From JBKBKC01 sp046294265 (GTDB taxonomy: Bacteria > Pseudomonadota > Alphaproteobacteria > Rhodobacterales > Rhodobacteraceae): a DNA stretch of 64,000 nt. Positions 32,496 through 40,600 of this stretch are shown piece after piece; positions within the stretch are counted from its first letter, which is position 1, and each line of letters opens with the position of its first letter. The notes below the pieces were generated by a model. The model did no database searches, was not told the DNA's origin, and saw only the letters and a program-made list of their open reading frames with translations. The DNA is taken from contig JBKBKC010000005.1 in the NCBI GenBank assembly GCA_046294265.1, forward strand, positions 62,001-126,000. The letters run 5' to 3'. The position numbers were made by a program, and so were the translations under genes.

Positions 32496-32918
32496 TCAGA
32501 TTTCCGGCGTGAAGCCTGCGGCCGTGATGCCCGCCGCCGCACAGGCGGCGTCGTTCTCGGAGGTGTCGCCGGTCACGCCCACGGCCCCCAGCACATTGCC
32601 CTTGGCGTCGCGCACCAGCACGCCGCCCATGACGGGCACGAATTTCCCGCCGTAAAGCCCGTTCATCGCCTGCACGAAATAGGACTGCGCCTCGGCGCGC
32701 GCATGGATTGCCTGTCCGCCAATGCCCAGCATCAGGCAGCCATAGGCCTTGCCGCGTGCAAGCTCGAACCGTCCCGGGGCGCTGCCATCCTCACGCTCGA
32801 AGGCGATCGGGTGGCCGCCGGCATCAAGCACCACCACCGCCAGCGGCTTCAGGTTCATCTCGCGGGCCCGTGCCAGCGTGGATTTCAGAATGGTGCGGGA
32901 TTTCTTGGCGGTGATCAT
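32496..32918 (-). CDS. GlcG/HbpS-family heme-binding-type protein
   Basis: This 140-residue single-domain protein of the GlcG/HbpS (DUF336) family has LKPLAVVVLDAGGHPIAFEREDGS at the start, ARGKAYGCLMLG in the middle, and a Gly-rich end, PVMGGVLVRDAKGNVLGAVGVTGDTSENDAACA. Members bind heme or act as accessory proteins in glycolate or diol metabolism. No signal peptide is seen, so it is cytoplasmic. GAAAGG precedes the ATG. It is convergent with ndk, and neighbours give no further hint. Confidence 0.85.
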   Translation of the reverse strand: MITAKKSRTILKSTLARAREMNLKPLAVVVLDAGGHPIAFEREDGSAPGRFELARGKAYGCLMLGIGGQAIHARAEAQSYFVQAMNGLYGGKFVPVMGGVLVRDAKGNVLGAVGVTGDTSENDAACAAAGITAAGFTPEI

Positions 32919-33002
32919 GGTGGGCCTTTCTTCGGTTTGGCGCGGCCCTCGCCGGCACCGCGCGACCAGTCCTAGGGTGGCGCCCGGCGCGGGGCAAGGG
33001 GA

Positions 33003-33344
33003 TCATCCCCGGCGTCGGACCACGCCGAGCGCGTCGAGTGCGGCCTCGATGGCGGACGCGCGCCCGCTGGCCGACCCCGCCGCCCGCGCGCTGAGCGCGT
33101 CGAACCGGGCGCGCAGGGCCTTTTTCTCGTCGCCCTTGCAATCGTTCCAGGGTCGGCCCTGCAGGCCCATCACGAGCGTATAATACCCGATGAAATGCGG
33201 CGCACTGCCCGCTTCCAGCAACCGCAGATAGGCGGCATCCGCGCCGAGGGCGCGGATCTCCTCGGCTGAATGGATACCCGCGCGGGCAAAGGCCGCTGCG
33301 GAGGCGGGCCCAAGGTTGGGGATGGACGAGACGGGCGTGGACAT
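33003..33344 (-). CDS. TfoX C-terminal-domain protein
   Basis: This 113-residue protein starts MSTPVSSIPNLGPASAAAFARAGIHSAEEIRALGADAAYLRLL, the helix-hairpin-helix-like pattern of the TfoX/Sxy C-terminal domain, followed by LQGRPWNDCKGDEKKALRARF, also typical. The N-terminal TfoX domain is absent. In this order such stand-alone domains are common, and no competence role is shown. Host-like codon use and family match support a real gene. Confidence 0.8.
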   Translation of the reverse strand: MSTPVSSIPNLGPASAAAFARAGIHSAEEIRALGADAAYLRLLEAGSAPHFIGYYTLVMGLQGRPWNDCKGDEKKALRARFDALSARAAGSASGRASAIEAALDALGVVRRRG

Positions 33345-33429
33345 TCGGAACGGGCCGTGACCGGAGGGCAGGCCCCCAATTTCGCGTCGCGCCGACAGGG
33401 ACGCAAGAGGCCTTCGCCCGGGCGATGGA

Positions 33430-33579
33430 TCAGATCGCCGCCCAATCCTTGAAGATCGGCGGTTTCTTGACTGGGGATTGTCCCTGTTGCGGCGTCGCGG
33501 GCGCGGATTGCTCGTGCTGCTGCGGTCTCGGGGAGGGTGTGCTGCCCTGTTGCGGGGCGGGGCCGTTGGTATTGGTCAT
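33430..33579 (-). CDS. Very small Gln/Pro-rich protein, 49 aa
   Basis: On the minus strand ATG 33577-33579 follows GAGCGAG. The product is low in complexity at first (TNGPAPQQGSTPSPRPQQHE) and ends in VKKPPIFKDWAAI, a compact C-terminus that looks conserved rather than random. It lies between the TfoX-domain and Rrf2 genes, all on the minus strand. It may be a real small protein; the function is unknown. Confidence 0.45.
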   Translation of the reverse strand: MTNTNGPAPQQGSTPSPRPQQHEQSAPATPQQGQSPVKKPPIFKDWAAI

Positions 33580-33793
33580 GTCACTCGCTCTGTCATCGCT
33601 GCTCGGTCATGGTCGCGTCCCGTGTGCCCGGGATCGCGCTTGGCCTGACGCTTGACCCCGGGCCCGGATCATGGTCGGGGATGGGGACGTTTTGGCCAGG
33701 CTCACGACAGCTATGCCCCTTGTGCGGCTTGGGCAAGGGGCCGCCGCCGCCCCTGTGATCACGGGGTGTAACAGGATGTGACGGAGGCCCGCG

Positions 33794-34228
33794 TCAGGCG
33801 ACGCGCAGGAGCGCCGTGAGCGGGGCATTGCCGATCACGAGGTCGGCCACGGTCACCGCGTCGAGCGCGGCATGGAACGCCTCCAGCGCCACCGTCAGCG
33901 CCGAGGTCAGCCGGCAGCATCCCGCCAGCGGGCAGTCGCCGCCGCCCGGCTCCAGGCAGGGCGCAAAGGGCAGGGACGATTCGAAATGGCGCACGACCGC
34001 GCCAACGGTGATATGCGCGGGAGGTCGCGCCAGCCGCAACCCGCCCGCGCGGCCGCGATGGGTGATGACAAACCCGGCCAGTGCCAGCCCGTGGATCACC
34101 TGGGCCAGATGGTTTTCGGACGCCTTGCAGGCCTGCGCCACCTCATGCTTGCGCAAGGTGCGGTCGGGGTTGGACGCGCAGGCCATCAGCGTGCGCAGCG
34201 CGAGGTTCGTGCGGGTTGTCAGGCGCAT
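33794..34228 (-). CDS. Rrf2-family regulator, NsrR-like
   Basis: This 144-residue winged-helix regulator of the Rrf2 family starts MRLTTRTNLALRTLMACA, with the recognition helix region KASENHLAQVIHGLALAGFV and the wing HRGRAGGLRLARPPAHITVG. Cysteines C91, C99, C104 and C105 lie in PCLEPGGGDCPLAGCCRL, matching the cluster ligands of NsrR/IscR-type sensors. NsrR, the nitric-oxide sensor, is the best guess. No flavohemoglobin or other NO gene is adjacent. A symmetrical site just upstream may be its own operator. Confidence 0.8.
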   Translation of the reverse strand: MRLTTRTNLALRTLMACASNPDRTLRKHEVAQACKASENHLAQVIHGLALAGFVITHRGRAGGLRLARPPAHITVGAVVRHFESSLPFAPCLEPGGGDCPLAGCCRLTSALTVALEAFHAALDAVTVADLVIGNAPLTALLRVA

Positions 34229-34252
34229 GGCGGCACTCCGTCCGGGTTGGCC

Positions 34253-34267
34253 AGATGTGGCGCATCT
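34253..34267. promoter_or_regulatory. Possible Rrf2 operator
   Basis: The inverted repeat AGATG-N5-CATCT (34253-34267) is centred about 32 bases upstream of the regulator start. AGATG and CATCT arms recall NsrR sites (AAGATG and CATCTT), although the spacing differs from the enterobacterial consensus. Autoregulation is the inferred role. Confidence 0.3.
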
Positions 34268-34343
34268 GCGCCTTGCGGGCCTTGATCTGGATCACGTCGC
34301 CTAGCCTGCGGTCAGCGGTCGCCCGCGCCGGTCGGGCACGGCC

Positions 34344-34359
34344 TTCAAACCGCTTTGAA
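34344..34359. promoter_or_regulatory. LacI-family operator candidate upstream of glgP
   Basis: TTCAAACCGCTTTGAA has perfect TTCAAA/TTTGAA arms around CCGC, and its centre fits the LacI-family core AANCGNTT. It lies about 200 bases upstream of glgP. Carbon-metabolism regulators of the LacI family (such as CceR or AglR in Rhodobacteraceae) use sites of this kind. Which protein binds is not known from this window. Confidence 0.4.
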
Positions 34360-34560
34360 TGACCGCTTGCGCCGCTTGGCAAAATGCCGAAGAGTTGCGG
34401 GATGTTTGCGGTAACGGTGTCGGTGCGGACGCAACAGGTGAAGGACGGGCCGTCGGTTGGGGGGGTGGACTTGACACGGTCGCCCGGCGCTTGGCCAATC
34501 GCGGATGATGCGGTGCGGGTCGGAGGGGGCGCGCCCCGTAACGGAAGGAAGGACAGGACG

Positions 34561-37017
34561 ATGACGATGAACCAGCCGGGGAACCAGCCCGGACCGTACT
34601 CCGCCGCCCCCGCGCAGCTGCCCATGACCGGCCTTCGCAGTGATGCGACGGCGCTTCGCGCCGATGTGCTGCGGCATCTGACCTTCAGCCTGGGCAAGGA
34701 TGCCGACCATGCCAGCGTCTATGACTGGCGATTCGCGCTGAGCCTTGCGGTGCGCGACCGGATCGTGGAGCCGTGGTTCACCTCGACCCGCCGCACCTGG
34801 GCGGAGGGCAGGAAGCGCGTCTATTACCTGTCGATGGAATTCCTGATCGGGCGCATCCTGGAGGATGCGACGATCAACCTGGGCCTTTACGATGCCGCGT
34901 CCGAGGTGATGGCGGGGCTGGGCCAGGACCTGCGCGCGGTGATCGAGGATGAGCCGGATGCGGCCCTGGGGAATGGCGGCCTGGGGCGGCTGGCGGCCTG
35001 TTTCATGGAATCGATGGCGACGCTGGGGTGCCCCGCCTATGGCTATGGCATCCGCTATGAACATGGCCTGTTCCGCCAGAGGTTCGAGGGCGGGCGGCAG
35101 GTGGAAACGCCCGAGGACTGGCTGAAAGAGGCGAACCCCTGGGATTTTCCGCGCCCCGAGGCGGCCTATGTGATCCCGTTCAAGGGCCATGTGGTCACGG
35201 TGGACGGCCGCGAGGTCTGGGAGCCGGGCGAGACGGTGATCGCATCCGCCCATGACACGCCGGTGGTGGGCTGGCAGGGCAAATGGGCCAACACGCTGCG
35301 CCTCTGGGCCGCCAAGCCCACGACGCAGTTCGATCTGGAGCGGTTCAACCGGGGCGACTATGCCGCCGCCGCCGAGCCGGAGGCGCTGGCCCGCACGCTG
35401 AGCCGCGTGCTTTACCCCGACGACACCACTTATCAGGGCAAGGAGTTGCGGCTGAAGCAGGAGTTCTTTCTGTCCTCCGCCGCGTTGCAGGACATCCTGC
35501 GCCGGCATCTGGCCGCGGGCCTCGACCTGCGCGCGCTGCCCGCGCATGTGGCGATCCAGATGAACGACACGCATCCCGCAATTGCCGGGCCGGAGCTGGT
35601 GCGCCTGTTGTCGGACGTGCACGGGATCGAGTTCCATGAGGCGCTGGAGGTCGCGCGGGCTTGCCTTGGCTATACCAACCACACGCTTCTGCCCGAGGCG
35701 CTGGAGAAATGGGCGACCTTTACCTTCGGCAATGTGCTGCCGCGCCACATGCAGATCGTGGAACGCATCGACGGCTGGCACCGGCGCAATCATCCGAACC
35801 GCCCGCATTACGTGGGAATCGTGAAGCACCAGGAGGTGCGGATGGGCGAGCTGGCCTTCATCATGGCGCACAAGGTGAACGGCGTGTCGGCGCTGCATTC
35901 CGACCTGGTGAAGGCGAACCTGTTTCCCGAGTTGCACAAGCTGCACCCAGGCCGGATCATCAACCAGACCAATGGCGTCACCCCCCGCCGCTGGCTGCGG
36001 ATGTGCAACCGGCCCCTGGCAGGGCTGATCACCGAGACGGTCGGCGCGGGATGGGAGGATCATCTGGATCGCCTGCGGGATCTGGAACCGCTTGTCACGG
36101 ATGCCGCCTTCCGCGCAAATTTCGATGTGGCCAAGCGGGTGAACAAGGTGGCGCTGTCCAACTGGGTTGGGCGCGAAATGGGGGTGGCGATCAGCCCCGA
36201 CGCGATCTTTGACGTGCAGATAAAGCGCATCCATGAATACAAGCGGCAGCTTCTGAATATCCTGCAGACCATCGCCCATTACGACGCGATCAAGAAGAAC
36301 CCAGGCGCGCATTGGGTGCCGCGCGTCAAGATTTTTGGCGGCAAGGCCGCGCCCGGATATGCTGTCGCCAAGGAAATCATTCATCTGATCAACGAGGTGG
36401 CGGCGGTTGTGAATGCGGACCCGGAGGTGGGCGACGCGCTGAAGATCATCTATCCGCCCAACTACAACGTGAGCCTGGCCGAGCGGGTGATCCCCGCCTC
36501 GGACCTGTCCGAGCAGATCAGCACCGCGGGCAAGGAGGCCAGCGGCACTGGCAACATGAAGTTCATGATGAACGGCGCGCCGACCATCGGCACGCTGGAC
36601 GGAGCGAATGTGGAAATTTTGGCCGAGGTGGGAGCCGAGAACTTCTTTCTGTTCGGGTTGACGACAGACGAGGTGGTAGAACGCCGCCGCGACCCCGACC
36701 ATGCGCGCAAGGCCATCGAGGCCAGCCAGACCTTGCAGGACGTGCTGCAGATGATCGCCGAGGGGCGGTTCAGCCCCGACCAGCCCGAGCGCTATCACGG
36801 CGTGGTCCATGGCATGTGGCATTACGATTACTTCCTCGTCGCCTCGGATTTCGATGCCTATTGTGCGTCCCAGATGGCGGTGGATGCTGCCTATGCCGAC
36901 CGCGACCGCTGGCTGACCATGGCCGCGCTGAATACGGCGCGGTCGGGATTCTTCTCGTCGGACCGGACGATCCGGGGGTATATGGACGATATTTGGGGCG
37001 TGACCCCGGCACTGTAG
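34561..37017 (+). CDS. glgP: Glycogen phosphorylase
   Basis: This enzyme releases glucose-1-phosphate from alpha-1,4-glucan ends using phosphate and PLP. The 818-residue product has the family marks EFLIGRILEDATINLG, ALGNGGLGRLAACFMESMATLG (glucan and phosphate site), DTPVVGWQGKW, MNDTHPAI and the PLP lysine K667 in EASGTGNMKFMMNG. The end, GYMDDIWGV, is typical. ATG 34561 follows a strong ribosome binding site. It is the first gene of the glg operon, 36 bases before glgB. Placing the degrading enzyme first implies joint control of synthesis and breakdown. Confidence 0.97.
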   Translation: MTMNQPGNQPGPYSAAPAQLPMTGLRSDATALRADVLRHLTFSLGKDADHASVYDWRFALSLAVRDRIVEPWFTSTRRTWAEGRKRVYYLSMEFLIGRILEDATINLGLYDAASEVMAGLGQDLRAVIEDEPDAALGNGGLGRLAACFMESMATLGCPAYGYGIRYEHGLFRQRFEGGRQVETPEDWLKEANPWDFPRPEAAYVIPFKGHVVTVDGREVWEPGETVIASAHDTPVVGWQGKWANTLRLWAAKPTTQFDLERFNRGDYAAAAEPEALARTLSRVLYPDDTTYQGKELRLKQEFFLSSAALQDILRRHLAAGLDLRALPAHVAIQMNDTHPAIAGPELVRLLSDVHGIEFHEALEVARACLGYTNHTLLPEALEKWATFTFGNVLPRHMQIVERIDGWHRRNHPNRPHYVGIVKHQEVRMGELAFIMAHKVNGVSALHSDLVKANLFPELHKLHPGRIINQTNGVTPRRWLRMCNRPLAGLITETVGAGWEDHLDRLRDLEPLVTDAAFRANFDVAKRVNKVALSNWVGREMGVAISPDAIFDVQIKRIHEYKRQLLNILQTIAHYDAIKKNPGAHWVPRVKIFGGKAAPGYAVAKEIIHLINEVAAVVNADPEVGDALKIIYPPNYNVSLAERVIPASDLSEQISTAGKEASGTGNMKFMMNGAPTIGTLDGANVEILAEVGAENFFLFGLTTDEVVERRRDPDHARKAIEASQTLQDVLQMIAEGRFSPDQPERYHGVVHGMWHYDYFLVASDFDAYCASQMAVDAAYADRDRWLTMAALNTARSGFFSSDRTIRGYMDDIWGVTPAL

Positions 37018-37053
37018 CCGGGGCGGCGGCAGCTTTCGGGGAGGAGGGATGCC

Positions 37054-39231
37054 ATGAGCCAGGACCTGATCGACGACGGCGCCGCGCGCGCGCTGGCCGA
37101 GGGGCGGCATGGCGATCCGTTTTCGGTGCTGGGCCTGCACAAGCGGGCGGCGGGCTGGGTCGTCACCGCGCTGGTGCCAGGGGCGGAGCGGGTGGAGGTG
37201 CTGACGGGCAAGGCCGGGGCGGCGGTGCCGATGATGCGCCACCCGGCGGCCGCAGAGGTCTGGTGCGCGGTGCTGCCGCGCAAGGCGGCCTACCGGCTGC
37301 GCGCCACGGGGCATGGGGCGGACTGGACCTGGGACGATCCGTTCCGCCACGGCCCCGTGCTGGGCGAGATGGACGAATACCTGCTGGGCGAGGGGACGCA
37401 CAAGCGGCTGTGGCAGGTGCTGGGCGCGCATGTGATCACGCATGAGGGCGTCGCGGGCGTGCATTTCGCGGTTTGGGCGCCCAATGCCGAGCGGGTATCG
37501 GTGGTGGGCAACTTCAACATCTGGGACGGCCGCCGCCACCCGATGCGGCGGCGGGGGCCGACGGGGGTGTGGGAGGTGTTCATCCCCGGTCTGGCCGAGG
37601 GCGAGACCTACAAGTATGAAATCCGCGGGCCGGGCGGGGCCGTATTGCCGCTGAAGGCCGATCCGGTGGGGTTCGGGTCTGAGCATCCGCCGGCAAATGC
37701 CTCGGTCGTGCGGAAAATCACGGGTGACTGGGCGGATGCCGACTGGATGGCCAGCAGGCGTGCCGCGCAGGATATCGAGGCGCCGGTATCGGTCTATGAG
37801 GTGCATCTGGGGTCCTGGCGGCGTGCCCCCGGCGACCGGATGCTAAGCTACCTTGAACTGGCCGACCAGCTGGTGGGCTATGTGGCCGACATGGAGTTCA
37901 GCCATATCGAGCTGATGCCGGTCAGCGAATATCCCTTTGACGGCTCATGGGGCTATCAGCCGGTGGGCCTGTTCGCGCCCACCATCCGGCATGGCACGCC
38001 GTCGGAATTCCGCGCCTTTGTCGATGCCGCGCATCGGCGGGGGATCGGGGTGATCCTCGATTGGGTGCCGGGGCATTTTCCGGCCGATGCGCATGGGCTG
38101 GGGCGGTTCGACGGCACGGCCCTTTATGAGCATGCCGATCCGCGCGAGGGGTTTCATCAGGACTGGAACACGCTGATCTTCAACTACGGGCGGGTGGAGG
38201 TGCAGAATTACCTCGTGTCCAATGCGCTCTATTGGCTGGAGGAGTTCCATATCGACGGGCTGCGCGTGGATGCCGTGGCGTCCATGCTTTACCGCGACTA
38301 CAGCCGCAAGGACGGCGAATGGGTGCCCAACCGCGACGGTGGCCGCGAGAATTATGAGGCCATCGCCATGTTGCAGCGGATGAACGTCACCGCCTATGGC
38401 GAGGTGGCGGGCATCGTGACGGTGGCCGAGGAAAGCACGGCCTTTCCGGGCGTGTCGCGCCCGGTGGACCACGGCGGCCTCGGGTTCGGGTTCAAGTGGA
38501 ACATGGGCTGGATGAACGACACGCTGGCCTATATGGGACGCGATCCGCTGTACCGGCAGTATCACCACCACCAGATGACCTTTGGCCTCGTCTATGCCTG
38601 GTCGGAAAATTACATCCTGCCGATCAGCCATGACGAGGTGGTGCATGGCAAGGGCTCGATGCTGGCGCGGATGCCGGGGATGGGCGAGGAGAAATTCGCC
38701 AACCTGCGGGCCTATTACGCGTTCATGTGGGCGCATCCGGGCAAGAAGCTGATCTTCATGGGCTGCGAATTCGCCCAAGGGGCGGAGTGGAACCACAACC
38801 AGAGCCTTGACTGGCATCTGTTGGACACCCCCTTGCACGCAGGCGTGCAGGCGCTGGTGCGCGACCTGAACCGGGTCTACCGCGCGAACCCTGCACTGCA
38901 TGTGAATGACACGCGGCCCGAGGGGTTTGCCTGGATCGAGCAGAACGATGCGGCGGCAAGCGTTTATGCCTGGGTCCGGAAGGGCCGCGCGGGCGATCCG
39001 ATGGTGGTGGCGGTGGTGAACATGACGCCGGTGGAGCGTGCCTATCGGCTGGGCCTGCCGGCGGGGGGGATGTGGGAGGAGATCCTGAACACCGATGCGG
39101 CCGTCTATGGCGGCGGCAACCGGGGGAACCTGGGCGGAGTCGCTGCGGAAAAGACGCCCTGGCACGGGCAAAAGCAGAGTGCCGTTGTCACGTTGCCGCC
39201 GCTCTCGGCGGTGTATTTCCGGCAGGCCTAG
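37054..39231 (+). CDS. glgB: 1,4-alpha-glucan branching enzyme
   Basis: GlgB (GH13) creates alpha-1,6 branches. The 725-residue product has two N-terminal carbohydrate-binding domains (about 1-110 and 120-220, with FAVWAPNAERVSVVGNFNIWDGR) and the catalytic barrel. The nucleophile is D406 in DGLRVDAVASML and the acid/base is E459 in VAEESTAFP, one residue off the Escherichia coli numbering. ISHDEVVHGKGS holds the transition-state Asp. The C-terminal beta domain ends AVYFRQA. ATG 37054 follows GGAGGAGGG. It lies 30 bases before glgC. Confidence 0.97.
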   Translation: MSQDLIDDGAARALAEGRHGDPFSVLGLHKRAAGWVVTALVPGAERVEVLTGKAGAAVPMMRHPAAAEVWCAVLPRKAAYRLRATGHGADWTWDDPFRHGPVLGEMDEYLLGEGTHKRLWQVLGAHVITHEGVAGVHFAVWAPNAERVSVVGNFNIWDGRRHPMRRRGPTGVWEVFIPGLAEGETYKYEIRGPGGAVLPLKADPVGFGSEHPPANASVVRKITGDWADADWMASRRAAQDIEAPVSVYEVHLGSWRRAPGDRMLSYLELADQLVGYVADMEFSHIELMPVSEYPFDGSWGYQPVGLFAPTIRHGTPSEFRAFVDAAHRRGIGVILDWVPGHFPADAHGLGRFDGTALYEHADPREGFHQDWNTLIFNYGRVEVQNYLVSNALYWLEEFHIDGLRVDAVASMLYRDYSRKDGEWVPNRDGGRENYEAIAMLQRMNVTAYGEVAGIVTVAEESTAFPGVSRPVDHGGLGFGFKWNMGWMNDTLAYMGRDPLYRQYHHHQMTFGLVYAWSENYILPISHDEVVHGKGSMLARMPGMGEEKFANLRAYYAFMWAHPGKKLIFMGCEFAQGAEWNHNQSLDWHLLDTPLHAGVQALVRDLNRVYRANPALHVNDTRPEGFAWIEQNDAAASVYAWVRKGRAGDPMVVAVVNMTPVERAYRLGLPAGGMWEEILNTDAAVYGGGNRGNLGGVAAEKTPWHGQKQSAVVTLPPLSAVYFRQA

Positions 39232-39261
39232 GGAGCGGGGCCGCTGTCCAGGGAGGGACGC

Positions 39262-40533
39262 ATGAAACCAAGACCGAATGCGCGGCTGTCATCGCAGGCC
39301 ATGGCCTTTGTGCTGGCGGGGGGGCGGGGGAGCCGGTTGAAGGAACTGACCGACCGGCGCGCGAAACCGGCGGTGTATTTTGGCGGCAAGACCCGGATCA
39401 TCGACTTTGCGCTGTCCAATGCGGTCAATTCCGGCATCCGCAAGATGGCCATCGCCACGCAATACAAGGCGCACAGCCTGATCCGGCATTGCCAGCGGGG
39501 CTGGAACTTCTTCCGCGCCGAACGCAACGAATACCTGGATATCCTGCCCGCCAGCCAGCGGATGGACGAGGTGAACTGGTATCGCGGCACGGCGGATGCG
39601 GTGGCGCAGAACATCGACATCATCGACAGCTACGGCATCCAGTATGCGATCATCCTGGCTGGGGATCACATCTACAAGATGGATTACGAGGTGATGCTGC
39701 GCCAGCATGTCGACACACAGGCGGATGTGACCATCGGCTGCCTGACCGTGCCGCGCATGGAGGCCACTGCCTTTGGCGTGATGCATGTGGACAAGGATAT
39801 GCGGATCACCGATTTTCTGGAGAAGCCCAAGGACCCGCCCGCGATTCCGGGCGACCCCGACCATGCGCTGGCCTCGATGGGCATCTACGTGTTCAGCTGG
39901 CCGTTCCTGCGAGACCTTCTGGTGCACGACATGGTGGACGGCAATTCCACGCATGATTTCGGCTTTGACCTGATCCCGGCCATCGTGAAGGGCGGCCGCG
40001 CGGTCGCCCACAAGTTCGCCGACAGCTGTGTGATGAGCGGGCTGGAGACCGAGCCCTACTGGCGCGACGTGGGCACCATCGACGCCTTCTGGCAGGCCAA
40101 CATCGACCTGACGGATTTCGTGCCGAAGCTCGACCTTTACGACGGCGCCTGGCCGATCTGGACCTATGCCGAGATCGTGCCGCCCGCGAAGTTCATCCAT
40201 GACGAGGACGGGCGACGGGGATCGGCGGTCAGTTCGCTGGTGTCGGGCGATTGCATCGTGTCGGGCTCGGCGGTGTCGAACAGCCTGTTGTTCACGGGGT
40301 GCCGGACACATTCCTATTCGTCGCTCGAATATGTCGTGGCGCTGCCGCAGGTGGTGGTGAACCGCAGGGCGCAATTGACGAAATGCGTGATCGACCGGGG
40401 CGTGGTGATCCCCGAGGGGCTGGTGGTGGGCCAGGACCCGGAAGAGGATGCACGCTGGTTCCGCCGCACGGATGCCGGCATCGTGCTGATCACGCAAGAG
40501 ATGGTGAACGCAAGGGCGGCGAAGGTCGGGTAG
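39262..40533 (+). CDS. glgC: Glucose-1-phosphate adenylyltransferase (ADP-glucose pyrophosphorylase)
   Basis: GlgC makes ADP-glucose from ATP and glucose-1-phosphate, the regulated entry step of glycogen synthesis. The 423-residue product shows AFVLAGGRGSRLKELTDRRAKPAVYFGGKTRIIDFALSN (nucleotide and activator site), YRGTADAVAQN, ILAGDHIYKMDY, the glucose-1-P lysine region DFLEKPKDPP, SMGIYVF and YWRDVGTIDAFW. The C-terminal beta-helix (about 310-423) has VSGSAVSNSLLF repeats. A hairpin and a GGGATATTT repeat separate it from glgA. Confidence 0.97.
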   Translation: MKPRPNARLSSQAMAFVLAGGRGSRLKELTDRRAKPAVYFGGKTRIIDFALSNAVNSGIRKMAIATQYKAHSLIRHCQRGWNFFRAERNEYLDILPASQRMDEVNWYRGTADAVAQNIDIIDSYGIQYAIILAGDHIYKMDYEVMLRQHVDTQADVTIGCLTVPRMEATAFGVMHVDKDMRITDFLEKPKDPPAIPGDPDHALASMGIYVFSWPFLRDLLVHDMVDGNSTHDFGFDLIPAIVKGGRAVAHKFADSCVMSGLETEPYWRDVGTIDAFWQANIDLTDFVPKLDLYDGAWPIWTYAEIVPPAKFIHDEDGRRGSAVSSLVSGDCIVSGSAVSNSLLFTGCRTHSYSSLEYVVALPQVVVNRRAQLTKCVIDRGVVIPEGLVVGQDPEEDARWFRRTDAGIVLITQEMVNARAAKVG

Positions 40534-40542
40534 GCGGAGAGG

Positions 40543-40594
40543 CCGGGGGTTTCACACCCCCGGACCCCCGTGGGATATTTTGAGACGGAAGAAG
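40543..40594 (+). repeat. Hairpin plus GGGTATTT motif, copy 4, between glgC and glgA
   Basis: CCGGGGGT and ACCCCCGG (about 40542-40562) form a hairpin nine bases after the glgC stop. GGGATATTTTGAGACGGAAG and three further bases follow at 40572-40594. The unit sits inside an operon, so the hairpin is either a weak attenuator or an RNA processing/stability site between glgC and glgA. Confidence 0.6.
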
Positions 40595-40600
40595 CTGAGG

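Larger units (their letters stand above)
34229..34560. other. 332-base gap between the Rrf2 gene and the glycogen operon
   Basis: This divergent regulatory region has no credible gene. It holds the AGATG-N5-CATCT site near the Rrf2 start and a LacI-type operator candidate at 34344-34359. Near the glgP start it has an AAGGAAGGA ribosome binding site (34545-34553). Confidence 0.6.

Noticed and set aside
34345..37806. Open frame of 1153 codons on the minus strand across glgP and glgB
   Set aside because: It is antisense to two certain enzymes and shows no domain pattern. Long antisense frames are common in such GC-rich DNA because stop codons are rare.
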